Source: Labilibaculum euxinicum (GTDB lineage Bacteria > Bacteroidota > Bacteroidia > Bacteroidales > Marinifilaceae). Taken from it: 64,000 nt of DNA. This document shows, in pieces, positions 18,401 through 26,665 of the stretch (position 1 is its first letter; each line of letters starts with the position of its first letter). The notes under the pieces were generated by a model. The model was not told the origin of the DNA. It worked only from the letters and a program-made list of their open reading frames with translations, and made no database searches. The stretch lies in assembly GCF_009795715.1 (NCBI RefSeq), contig NZ_WTCR01000008.1, positions 182,787 through 246,786 on the forward strand, read 5' to 3'. Both the position numbers and the translations under genes were made by a program.

Positions 18401-20790
18401 GATGCCCCAACATCTAAGATTGTCCGATCCAAAATAAAAACATACGAAGTACTTCCAACTCCTCCTGAATCGCAATTTGCCGAAGTTACATCGATAACGT
18501 TATAAGATACCCCTCCAATAGTTACAGTAATATCATTTTTATCAAGACTCCCACAAGGTATTATTTCTGTAAAGTCAACTTTTAACTCATTCGTACCATA
18601 ACATGCCTGCACAACACCACTCAAATCAGGCGGGATATCATCATAAATAATTGCCGACCCTCCTTGATCAAAACTTATTGTATATCCATTATTACTCTCA
18701 GACCAATTCGAAACATAAAGAACATAATGATGATCCGGTTTCACCCTAACATCACTGTTCCATTTTGGCCCATTATTAGTTCCTGGCCCATTACAATTTC
18801 CTGAACCGCCCATATCACTATCTGCCCCAGTAGCTCCATTATTCCAATTTGAACCATAGGTATTTCCACTTACAAAAACATCAGCATCCATTCCTCTGGC
18901 TCTCAAATCTTCACAGTTTACATTGGTCACATCAAAAATCACCCAATCATAATCATCGCTTAACTGTTTAGGTGTAATCCTAAACTTCAAATCCGCATCC
19001 ACATCATTCTGAGGGGTGAAAGAATACCAAATACCATTCTTCTCATCAGGCATACAAGTATTAGTGACAGCAGGAAGTTCATTTAAAACAAATCCTTGCC
19101 CCTCAATTTCAGGCGAGGGTTCATCGTAAACTGCATCACAAATAGTTTTTGCCCCCAAACAGTCTGCAACAGTAATGTTTGATCCGGAATAATATCCAAT
19201 AGTAAAATAACTCGTTCCATTAGGAGGTGTGAAAGACGTAGAATATAAATCGCCGGTTGTATTGGCTAGGACATAGCTATTGATTATTCCATTCGCAACA
19301 TCCTGATCATTATCAACGATCAACAGATAATTACCAACAGCATTGGGGTAAGATTTTAAATTAATTTGAAAATAAGTAGTCCCTAAACTTCCTGTCTCTT
19401 CCAACTTCCATTTGCGCGCAACAGTTTGATAATCGCCATTATCCTGCCATGAAGCGCTTGCTCCTGCATCGTCACCCCATAGTAAATAATCCCCATCTGC
19501 CAAGTCCGTTCTTGAAGCATCCTGATTCGACTTTGTGAAATCGTTAATCGTGGACATCGTAACATTGGAACCACTCGTGGATGCTGTGTTATTGGTAGAA
19601 GATACTTTTTGATGCAATGCATAAGGAGAATCGACCCGAGCGATACCAGCAATATTGTTTTGATACTTGGAAGATCCATTCCAAACCTTTGCTCCGGAAG
19701 CATTCACATAATCAACCGGATTTGTTGTATTTCCTAAAGTAATGCCATATTTAATGGCTAAATAAGTTTCAATTTGTACTGGATTGGTAACAGCAGATGA
19801 AACAGCCAAAACTTCAGCAATCTCCCCAGAATATGGGCGATTGCTATAATAACCACCTAAATAATAATCGCCTGACAAAGCCTGATAACGAGTAAGATCA
19901 GCGATGTGCCACTGTGAATTATGAACCATATTGCGATCAGACAATCCATTGATTCGCCCCGTCCCTACTTGAGTGGTATTCACCCAGTCATCCCTATTAT
20001 TATCCCCCTTCCAAGACTGACCAGGGATTGCCAAACGCACCCCCTTATCGCCGTTCGCACCAATTAATCCTGACAAATCATTATTAGTGGCAGGAGTTTT
20101 ATTCACGACAAGCAAAGTTTGAACCGAAGCTGTACCTGAAACTGGAAATTGCCTGTTTACTCCACTAAAGTTTAGAATCGGATTAAAATTCAAACGATTA
20201 TTTATTTTCGAAACATTTCCTGAATTGTTGGCGGTATGTCCATTACCACTTTGATCTGTCCAAGACGTAACATTTCCGTTGACACCAGCATCTGCTTTAA
20301 ACCAAAAGCCCTGACCTACAACACTTGGGACAACAACCTCTATTCTAGCTTTCCATCCTGACTTTTTAACTGATCCATCTGAATGAAATTGAAATGTCAA
20401 ATCACTTCCTGTTGATAGTACAGGACTAGGATTTGTTGTTCCACAATATTTTCCAATTAAAGAACTAGCGGTAGTACCATTTCCGTCAAAAGCATTTAAC
20501 CAATCATAACCACAACTACTTTCACTTTCAACATCAAAGCTCTCAAAAACAACTTGAATTTGAGTTCCTGGTGCGGACTTTAAAACGATAGTATAGTCTT
20601 TATCATTAGCATAATTCCTATTTTTACCGTCATCATAAAAATAATCTCCCGTATTTACATTAATAGAAGAAGTACTCCCCATTAGAATATCCTTTGCCAA
20701 GAGAGAACCACCCTGCGAACAAAGAATAAATAGTAGTAAAAAGAATTTTATGTGTAAATGTTTTATCAAACGTATGGGTTTAATGCACAA
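15463..20790 (-). CDS. Giant CUB/HYR-repeat surface adhesin
   Basis: 1775 residues from a TTG; the frame has no ATG before the hydrophobic signal (KFFLLLFILCSQGGS). Order: CUB-like domain (about 38-150, with YDWLNAFDG), a LamG-like region with linker (about 155-535), a domain with WYSFTPQND and NNGYTISFD (about 545-715), Ig-like modules to about 1010, then HYR-type repeats (DNEDPTAICKNITIQLD; WTYTDGSGNTSTQTQNV) to about 1665 and a last beta domain ending VNHKPIPSGIIY. That tail matches the five downstream paralogs. It has no T9SS C-terminal domain. Two HYR copies are almost identical in DNA. It is the first gene of the cluster. Inferred role: large adhesin at the outer end of a surface structure. 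Confidence 0.88.
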   Translation of the reverse strand: MCIKPIRLIKHLHIKFFLLLFILCSQGGSLLAKDILMGSTSSINVNTGDYFYDDGKNRNYANDKDYTIVLKSAPGTQIQVVFESFDVESESSCGYDWLNAFDGNGTTASSLIGKYCGTTNPSPVLSTGSDLTFQFHSDGSVKKSGWKARIEVVVPSVVGQGFWFKADAGVNGNVTSWTDQSGNGHTANNSGNVSKINNRLNFNPILNFSGVNRQFPVSGTASVQTLLVVNKTPATNNDLSGLIGANGDKGVRLAIPGQSWKGDNNRDDWVNTTQVGTGRINGLSDRNMVHNSQWHIADLTRYQALSGDYYLGGYYSNRPYSGEIAEVLAVSSAVTNPVQIETYLAIKYGITLGNTTNPVDYVNASGAKVWNGSSKYQNNIAGIARVDSPYALHQKVSSTNNTASTSGSNVTMSTINDFTKSNQDASRTDLADGDYLLWGDDAGASASWQDNGDYQTVARKWKLEETGSLGTTYFQINLKSYPNAVGNYLLIVDNDQDVANGIINSYVLANTTGDLYSTSFTPPNGTSYFTIGYYSGSNITVADCLGAKTICDAVYDEPSPEIEGQGFVLNELPAVTNTCMPDEKNGIWYSFTPQNDVDADLKFRITPKQLSDDYDWVIFDVTNVNCEDLRARGMDADVFVSGNTYGSNWNNGATGADSDMGGSGNCNGPGTNNGPKWNSDVRVKPDHHYVLYVSNWSESNNGYTISFDQGGSAIIYDDIPPDLSGVVQACYGTNELKVDFTEIIPCGSLDKNDITVTIGGVSYNVIDVTSANCDSGGVGSTSYVFILDRTILDVGASSLQIEASGIADMCGNVNLVTSNMSFNVYEVVAALSSNKNPVCIGEIITVTADASGGSGAYTYEFYLNDNPLVSNAQYSISDNQLSSGAFVDGDVVKVKVTDENGCFVTSAEINLTINSLPAEPTGAGAQSLCSTSTVTDLSVIPPSGSTINWYSAANGGTALADTEVLVNGSTYYAESENTTTGCLSSSRLAVSVTVTDNEDPTAICKNITIQLDASGNASITAAQIDNGSSDNCGIASMSLSKTDFNCDDVSTNQVVASSNGYSVNIKVWPISVNPVGTTCDYGYNYTVTLGYDISFSGSGIPVGLYTLQGTLGCGGFFSLPNGGGSGTVETTNAWRGASDCATITPEILGCTDATIVIEGPGIPNQNISLPLSSPNTVELTVVDNSGNTSTCSANVFVEDNAAPTAICKDITIQLDATGNASIVASDIDGGSSDACGILSMTASMTSFGVANVGENTVTLTVTDNNGNVSICDATVTVEDDVAPTAICKDITVQLDVSGNASITAAQIDNGSSDASGISDLSVSPSTFSCSNIGANTVTLTVTDNNSQVSTCTATVTVQDVTNPLTPTLVDVTGECGATATVPTTTDACAGTITGTTSDALTYNTQGTHVIAWTFDDGNGNSIVVNQNVIIADNKAPVADLASLPNVTAQCEVTSLTAPTATDNCDGAITGTHSETFPITASKTVVWTYTDGSGNTSTQTQNVVINDTTDPVADAASLSDVTAQCEVTSLTAPTATDNCDGAITGTHSETFPITASKTVVWTYTDGSGNTSTQTQNVVINDTTDPVIPILSDVIGECTATAIVPTTTDNCAGVLTGTTSDPLTYNTQGTHVIVWTFDDGNGNSIVVNQNVIINDVTSPILTDLSDLNIIDCAEDESVIPQVKSFTGLDIQATRYSDNCTTSFTVQYRIQLPDSSFANAFGSAATGAASVSDPSGFEFPEGISTINFRVLDASGNISNVKSFTVTVNHKPIPSGIIY
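16040..16453 (-). repeat. Near-identical 222-bp tandem HYR repeat
   Basis: The 192-base blocks 16040-16231 and 16262-16453 differ at only three positions that I can see. The offset is 222 bases (74 codons), so unit number can change without losing frame. Flanking HYR units are much more diverged, so this duplication is recent or is being homogenised. Confidence 0.85.
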
Positions 20791-21733
20791 TTAGTACTTA
20801 GCTGTTATAAAAAACATAAATTTTTCCGAAATATAAACTCTGATACGGCAAATGTTAAAAAGTGTTGTATTTTTTTTAACAAAAAAGAAAATTTTGAGCT
20901 GCAATTACCTTTAATTTGACTTATACACCAAGTCTCCATCCCAATTTAAACTATTTTAATCACAAAAAACAAGAATTAAGACATCATTTAATCGTCATTA
21001 ATCAATAACAGAAAATGTGGATTTATTTCAACACATTATTCCTCCAGAAAACTCATTGACAAGCCCGTACAAAGCACGCAAAGGTATTCAACAGAATTGA
21101 AAAAAGGAAGAGTTTTTAATCTTAATTTCTATATTTTAAATTAAACGACAGTTTTTTTTCTATAAAAAGATCGATTAAAGGCTTAAACATACTTCGCCCG
21201 CTATACAATTGCCCTAGCAAGCTGTAAAAAATACCAACTATGAGATAAAAAATACCGGGCGAGGGGTATTTTACCCCTAATTTGGTCTAATAATGTCCAA
21301 ATTCAACTATTTTAGGGCTCACTTGTTATTAACAAGACCTGCGTCACTATTCCGTACCCGAAAATTTAACTACAAAGAAATAAGGAATTAACTGCAAAGG
21401 GGTACAAAGAGGAAAAAGCATTAGCAAAACGAAGTACGAAGAACATCAAAAAAAGATTTGACCACGAAGGGCACAAAATTACACCAAGAAAAAAAAACAA
21501 TTACGCAGGTAAACGAAAAGAAGGCAAAGGACCGTAAGTAAAAGAGCTTAAGAACAAAAATAACGTAAGGAAACAATCCATTTTCATTTCCACTGTGATT
21601 ACCAGTATATTCGGTGGTCAAGAATTTTCACATCAAACAAATATAGAATTTAGAACTCTAGATCATTTTTTTTAACACAGTGAACACAAGCACACTGAAA
21701 AATAGTGGGACAGCTGTAATATGAGCATAAAAA
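20791..21733. other. Gene-free region upstream of the adhesin cluster
   Basis: About 940 bases with no supported gene. It should hold the promoter of the 15463-20790 gene. The only candidate I see is a TATATTTC near 20830-20837 (one mismatch to TAnnTTTG) without a well-placed -33 box. A small inverted repeat AATACC/GGGTATT lies at about 21251-21270. The 21420-21540 stretch is A-rich with ACCACGAAGGGCAC, which looks like non-coding repeat debris. Confidence 0.5.
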
Positions 21734-21734
21734 T

Positions 21735-21764
21735 GAGGCTGTCTCATAACTACGAAACAGCCTC
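21735..21764 (-). terminator. Hairpin terminator after the decayed gene
   Basis: Stem GAGGCTGT / ACAGCCTC, followed on the minus strand by ATTTTTATG. It lies 35 bases past the stop of the 21799-22282 pseudogene. Confidence 0.55.
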
Positions 21765-21798
21765 TTTGCATTAATGTGTCAAACCCGGTTATTAATTT

Positions 21799-22282
21799 TT
21801 AATCTTCGTTTATATTTGTACTGGTACTGTTTTTAGCAGAAGTGAAATGATGCTTCAAATTATCGTAGATTGGCTTTGCACCAGGCACAGCATCTTTTGT
21901 TGCCTGCTTAAGAAAATTGTAATAGGAAAGCATTGCCATGTAAGCCTCGCTGTCACTTAGGGCCACAGTATCATTTAACATACTCAGTAAATTCTCCAAT
22001 TCCTTACTTAAACTATTCAGAAACCCAGGCCTCTAAATCAACCTTAACGTCGTCTAAATTTAAATAAGGAGGCACAAATTTCAAGTTTTGATTCACCCTT
22101 TGCGTTGCCCGCTCTACAAAAGTAATTAATCGTTCGCCTACAATTGGCAGATTTCGCTTTTTCTCAACAGATAATGCAACCAACAAAGGCATTAATTCTG
22201 TTTTTATACCGGCAATCCCGGTTTCGATGGCTTCACGTTTTACACCATCAATTTAAAGATTAATTCTGTTTTCAATACTCAT
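21799..22282 (-). pseudogene. Decayed conserved Bacteroidetes hypothetical gene
   Basis: From the ATG at 22282 the frame reads MSIENRINL, hits TAA at codon 10, then continues for about 80 codons (EKKRNLPIVGERLITFVERA, FVPPYLNLDDVKVDLEAWVS). A TAG and a frame change follow near 22015, after which the other frame completes the protein (SLSKELENLLSMLNDTVAL, ATKDAVPGAKPIYDNLK). Joined together this is one protein of about 155 residues that I recognise as an unnamed family common in Bacteroidetes, including the PGAKPIY motif. At least two inactivating changes are present. A sequencing error could explain one but hardly both. Confidence 0.75.
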
Positions 22283-22497
22283 TACATATTATTTTATCTG
22301 ATTTGACTGACAGAAAGTTACAAGACTATAAACCCCTAAGATAAACACGACTGGTATATTTTTCTTATTTTACATTAAAAGTATTTTTAAAACTGTCAAG
22401 CAATTAAAAACAGCAATAAAAATTGTTTGTATTGAATTAAAAGCAAATCAATCTGAAAATCCCCTGCTATATTTGTAGTTCATACAAATCATCAAAC

Positions 22498-23196
22498 ATG
22501 AATTTAAAGTACCAACATATTTTTTTCGACCTTGACCGCACTCTTTGGGATTTTAATAAAAATTCCGAGGCAAGCCTAAATCTACTCTTTAGGGATTACC
22601 AATTGCAATCAATATTTGGAAGTTTCCTGTTTTTCAAATCACGATATGAATATCACAACGGCAAATTGTGGAATGCCTATTATCAAAACAGAATAAAAAA
22701 AGAGGATTTGATGTACCGAAGATTTTACCTGACATTAAAAGAAGCAGGACTTGATGATCTTGATTTGGCAAAAGAAATTGCAAATGATTTTATCGAAATT
22801 AGCCCTTTACAAACGGCTACCTTCCCAAATGCGCATCAGATTCTTGAATATTTAAAAAACAAAGGATACCAACTGTATATTATTACCAATGGTTTTATTG
22901 AAGTTCAGGCTAAGAAACTAAAAAATTCAAAACTGGACAGTTATTTCCTGGAGGTTATAACTTCGGAAGATGCCGGTGCCAATAAACCAACCCAGCAAAT
23001 ATTTGAATATGCGTTTAACAGGGCCGGCGCTTTTGCAAAAAACAGCATAATGATCGGGGATGATCTTTCTACAGACATTGCCGGTGCAAAAAAGGTTGAA
23101 ATGGATCAAATTTATTTCAACCCACACAAAATCAATCACAAAGACGAGCCAACATTCGAAATCAATGATTTATCAGAAATCAAAAGGATACTGTAA
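22498..23196 (+). CDS. HAD-family nucleotidase, YjjG type
   Basis: A 232-residue haloacid dehalogenase-fold phosphatase. Motif I FFDLDRTLWDF (nucleophile Asp) is at residues 10-20, with a helical cap at about 20-95. Motif II is ITNG, motif III Lys lies in ANKPTQQIFEYA, and motif IV is GDDLSTDIAGAK. Its length and the DRTLWDF start fit the YjjG pyrimidine 5'-nucleotidases, which remove non-canonical nucleotides. The exact substrate cannot be read from sequence. It stands alone, downstream of and divergent from the pseudogene. Confidence 0.88.
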   Translation: MNLKYQHIFFDLDRTLWDFNKNSEASLNLLFRDYQLQSIFGSFLFFKSRYEYHNGKLWNAYYQNRIKKEDLMYRRFYLTLKEAGLDDLDLAKEIANDFIEISPLQTATFPNAHQILEYLKNKGYQLYIITNGFIEVQAKKLKNSKLDSYFLEVITSEDAGANKPTQQIFEYAFNRAGAFAKNSIMIGDDLSTDIAGAKKVEMDQIYFNPHKINHKDEPTFEINDLSEIKRIL

Positions 23197-23305
23197 CATG
23201 CTAACCAACATATTTGCATTACAATCTGCAATCAAATTTTAATGTTATTCAACAATTCACAATAAAAAAGACCAATTAGCAGATCAATAGTAAGCAAATA
23301 TCATT

Positions 23306-23313
23306 TATATTTG
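23306..23313 (+). promoter_or_regulatory. -7 box TATATTTG for the candidate RNA
   Basis: Exact TAnnTTTG match. It would start transcription near 23320, right before a series of hairpins, although no gene follows on this strand. Confidence 0.45.
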
Positions 23314-23319
23314 CAGAGG

Positions 23320-23515
23320 TAATCAGCAAAACTTGATATGCAAACAAGTTTTGTTGCCAACATCGGTTTGTACTGTGACATTCATAAATACTTTTAAAGG
23401 GTTAGTGAAGTTACTAAGGTTAATAGATTACAAATGGTTAATAATATATTGAAACTGGTATATAACCGATGTTGAAATACGAAGGCTGCGTTTAGGGGAC
23501 GCAGCCTTTTCTTTT
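23320..23515 (+). ncRNA. Candidate structured small RNA
   Basis: About 190 nt without a plausible protein frame. It contains a 5' hairpin CAAAACTTG / CAAGTTTTG, then a long-range stem CAACATCGGTT (23358-23368) / AACCGATGTTG (23464-23474) enclosing about 95 nt with a small inner hairpin TTAGT/ACTAA, and finally a perfect 8-bp GC-rich terminator. A -7 promoter box lies upstream. The length is in the range of 6S RNA, but I cannot match it to 6S, SRP RNA or tmRNA by eye. It sits between two convergent genes, so it is not a leader of either. Confidence 0.55.
23484..23515 (+). terminator. Terminator of the candidate RNA
   Basis: Stem GGCTGCGT / ACGCAGCC with a 7-base loop, then TTTTCTTTTT. Confidence 0.75.
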
Positions 23516-23604
23516 TATACTCTATCTGAACCCACTCGATTTGGTCAGGAAAAAGAAGATCCCAAATTTTTGACCTTTCAACTTTTCAGACTTTTCGACT
23601 CTCC

Positions 23605-24894
23605 CTAGGTTTTTCTCTTTTTCTTCTTTGCTGCCGGAAACAAAACATTATTCAGTATTAGGCGATAACCAGCCGAATTCTTTTTCAAATTAAGGTCAGT
23701 AGGCGGATCTCCAACCAAGTGCTGGTAATCTTCAGGATCGTGCCCCCCATAAAAAGTCCAGGTTCCCTTCCCAAAATTTCCATGAATGTACCGCGCCTCG
23801 CCAGCAGCTTTATTCTCTCCCATAATAAGTACACTAGGTTTTATCAACTCCAACTTAAAAGCAGTGGTTTGTCCCATAAAACCTTTTATCAAATTTTTGT
23901 GATTTTGACACAACATGGTTGGTACCGGATCCCATTTTGCAGAAAACTCAAACAAAGAAAAATAATCTTCATCCTGCCTTAGCTTTCTTGTTAAAGTCAC
24001 ATCAATATCCGAAAACTCATATACATTAGGATTTTTTTCAAGCGTAAAATTCTGAAAGGCAAATGTCTTTGAAAAATCCAGTTGAGACTGAACATCCGGC
24101 TCAATAGGATCTCCATCGAACACAGCATCACAAATATCATGTTCTCCCGAGGCCAGTGCTATATCAAAAGTATCAGTGGCAGAACACATTGCAAATAAAA
24201 ATCCACCAGCCTCAACAAAATTTCTTATTTTAACAGATATTGCTTTTTTTAAATCGGAAACTTTCGGGAAACCATATCGGTTAGCCATCTCCATATTGGA
24301 CTGCACCTCATCTTTATACCATTTCATATTTCGGTATGAGGTATAAAATTTACCAAACTGCCCTGTAAAATCTTCATGATGCAAATGCAGCCAATCATAT
24401 TTCGACAACTTCCCGGTCATCACCTCATCATCATAAATAATATCGTAAGGAATTTCGGCGTAGCTAAGTGCCAGGGTTACTGCATCGTCCCAAGGCTTCT
24501 TCCCTTTTGGTGAATAGACTGCAATCAAAGGTGATTTTTCCAGTTTAACGGCATCCATATTCAACTCATCGCTTGATATTTCTGTCAATATTTGCTGAGC
24601 AGAAACATCGCTGAGAACAGAAAAACTGACACCTCGAATCTGACACTCATCCTGAATTTCTTTCTGGAAAGGAAGCAAAAAAGATCCTCCGCGATAATTC
24701 AACAGCCAATGAATCTGATAATCCTTTTCCAGAGTCCAAAAAGCAATACCATAGGCTTTAAGATGATTCTTCTGAGTATCATCCATCTGAATTAATAAAC
24801 TTGCAGAAAAGGATGTATATGCAGATAAGGCGAAAAACAGTAAAATAACTATTTTTCGAAAAAATATTTTCGGGAACAATCTATCTTCTATCAT
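23605..24894 (-). CDS. Exported protein, often labelled asparagine synthetase B
   Basis: 429 residues with an N-terminal signal or anchor (IVILLFFALSAYTSFSAS). I recognise it as a Bacteroidetes family usually labelled asparagine synthetase B, but it has neither the N-terminal cysteine glutaminase nor the ATP-pyrophosphatase SGGxDS motif of AsnB. The part around AVTLALSYAEIPYDIIYDDEV ... GGFLFAMCSATDTFDIAL looks like a class I glutamine-amidotransferase-like flavodoxin fold without a clear catalytic triad. Late motifs include GNFGKGTWTFYGGHDPEDY. The tail is lysine-rich. True function unknown; probably envelope-located. It stands 47 bases downstream of dnaB on the same strand. Confidence 0.8.
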   Translation of the reverse strand: MIEDRLFPKIFFRKIVILLFFALSAYTSFSASLLIQMDDTQKNHLKAYGIAFWTLEKDYQIHWLLNYRGGSFLLPFQKEIQDECQIRGVSFSVLSDVSAQQILTEISSDELNMDAVKLEKSPLIAVYSPKGKKPWDDAVTLALSYAEIPYDIIYDDEVMTGKLSKYDWLHLHHEDFTGQFGKFYTSYRNMKWYKDEVQSNMEMANRYGFPKVSDLKKAISVKIRNFVEAGGFLFAMCSATDTFDIALASGEHDICDAVFDGDPIEPDVQSQLDFSKTFAFQNFTLEKNPNVYEFSDIDVTLTRKLRQDEDYFSLFEFSAKWDPVPTMLCQNHKNLIKGFMGQTTAFKLELIKPSVLIMGENKAAGEARYIHGNFGKGTWTFYGGHDPEDYQHLVGDPPTDLNLKKNSAGYRLILNNVLFPAAKKKKRKT

Positions 24895-24941
24895 AAAAAC
24901 AAAATAACAAATTCTATTTGAGAAGACGTTTCATAAGGTCA

Positions 24942-26474
24942 TTAAAATGGTGCAGCATCATCAAAATCACTGCCACCGCCAAATCCTGCACTAAAATCAT
25001 CAAAACCGGAAGATTCCTGATTCATGCTGGAACTGAATGTTTTCACATCCTCCAAACCCGGTGTGGCGAATGGGTTTAATGATTCACCTTCCAAATCGGT
25101 AAATCGGGCCAACTGATTTCGGAAACGAAGCTGTATTTCTCCGACAGCACCATTACGGTGTTTTGCAATAATAATATCGGCAATACCAATTAATGAATTT
25201 CCTTCAGCATCCTCAGTTATGCCATATCTTTCCGGACGGTGAATAAACAACACCATATCGGCATCCTGCTCAATCGCACCGGATTCACGCAAATCGGAAA
25301 GCATTGGTTTTTTTGCATCCCCTGTTCTTTGTTCAACACCACGATTCAACTGAGAAAGAGCAATTACCGGAACGTTTAATTCCTTTGCGATGATCTTTAA
25401 TTGCCGTGATATTAAACTCACCTCCTGCTCTCGGTTGCCACGCATATCCGAACCAGCTGTCATCAACTGCAAATAGTCAATCACAATACAACTAATATCA
25501 TGTTTCGCCTTTAAACGACGACATTTAGATCGCAGCTCATAAATTGACAAACCAGGTGTGTCATCCACATATATTGGAGCTTCAACCAGATCTTTAATTT
25601 TAACATGTAACTGTTCCCATTCAAAATCTTCCAAACGCCCGTTTCTCAACTTTTCAGAACCTAATTCTGTTTCGCTTGATATTAAACGTTTCACCAACTG
25701 ATCACCACCCATCTCGAGTGAGAAAATAGCTATTGGTGCTTTGTGGTCAACCGCCATATTCCGAGCCATCGACAAAACAAATGCTGTTTTTCCCATTGAT
25801 GGCCGAGCCGCAATAATCACTAAATCGGATTTTTGCCATCCGGATGTAATTCGATCCAATGCAGTAAAGCCGGAAGGAACACCACTTAAACCATCGGTTC
25901 GTTTCCCTGCTTCCACAATTTGGTTGATTACCTCATCAGCCAATGGACGAATATGCGAGGATTCTTTTTTGATATTTCCTTCTGCAATCTCAAAAACATC
26001 TTGCTGTGCCCTATCCAGCAAATCAGCAACATCAACACTCTCATCAAAAGCCTGAGTCTGAATTTCAGATGAAACCCGAATTAATTCGCGCTGAATAAAC
26101 TTTTGAGCAATAATTCGCGCATGAAATTCGATGTGAGCAGCAGATGCAACCCTATTTGTAAGTTGGGTAATGTAAAAAGGCCCACCCACAGCATCCAAAT
26201 TCCCATGTCGCTTTAACTCTTCAGTAACCGTTAGTATATCAACAGGTTCCTCGTTAATTGAAAGCGACAGTATAGCTTTGTATATTTTTTGGTGAGCATC
26301 CTTGTAAAAGGAATCAGCATTTAGAATATCCCCAACCGAAATCATCGCATCTTTTTCAAGCATTAATGCTCCCAGAACAGCTTCCTCAAGCTCTAATGCC
26401 TGCGGAGGAACTTTCCCATAATCAAGATCTACTTTATTCTTCGGTTGATTGTTATATTTATTTGCCCCAGCCAT
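24942..26474 (-). CDS. dnaB: Replicative DNA helicase
   Basis: Hexameric 5'-3' helicase that unwinds DNA at the replication fork and binds primase. 510 residues. The N-terminal helical domain (about 20-125, PPQALELEEAVLGALML) is followed by a linker and a RecA-like C-terminal domain with Walker A ARPSMGKTAF, Walker B-like IDYLQLM and the arginine-finger region KHRNGAVGE. The tail is Phe/Asp/Gly-rich and acidic, ending DDAAPF. No intein is present. It is transcribed away from ispE, with a TATCTTTG -7 box about 100 bases upstream. Confidence 0.97.
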   Translation of the reverse strand: MAGANKYNNQPKNKVDLDYGKVPPQALELEEAVLGALMLEKDAMISVGDILNADSFYKDAHQKIYKAILSLSINEEPVDILTVTEELKRHGNLDAVGGPFYITQLTNRVASAAHIEFHARIIAQKFIQRELIRVSSEIQTQAFDESVDVADLLDRAQQDVFEIAEGNIKKESSHIRPLADEVINQIVEAGKRTDGLSGVPSGFTALDRITSGWQKSDLVIIAARPSMGKTAFVLSMARNMAVDHKAPIAIFSLEMGGDQLVKRLISSETELGSEKLRNGRLEDFEWEQLHVKIKDLVEAPIYVDDTPGLSIYELRSKCRRLKAKHDISCIVIDYLQLMTAGSDMRGNREQEVSLISRQLKIIAKELNVPVIALSQLNRGVEQRTGDAKKPMLSDLRESGAIEQDADMVLFIHRPERYGITEDAEGNSLIGIADIIIAKHRNGAVGEIQLRFRNQLARFTDLEGESLNPFATPGLEDVKTFSSSMNQESSGFDDFSAGFGGGSDFDDAAPF

Positions 26475-26575
26475 AAAATATTAAATTCTAACAGTTTACT
26501 TTTCCTTTAAAATCAGCACACTAAGCATTTTTTCAAGCTCAAAAAAAGTTCTAAAAAAAATATAGAATGCAGTGT

Positions 26576-26603
26576 CAAAGATAGAAAATAAAAATACTAC
26601 AAA
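26576..26603 (-). promoter_or_regulatory. Promoter for dnaB
   Basis: On the minus strand TTTG (26603-26600), 16 bases, then TATCTTTG (26583-26576), an exact TAnnTTTG. The spacing is slightly short compared with the usual range. Confidence 0.4.
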
Positions 26604-26665
26604 TTGATTTTTTTTGCTCTTATAAATCAAGTATTTTTACCATTCAATCATAAAACTTATTACTT

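Noticed and set aside
21421..21621. 66-codon minus-strand frame rich in Phe and Val
   Set aside because: Arises from A-rich non-coding sequence; no ribosome site and no recognisable pattern.
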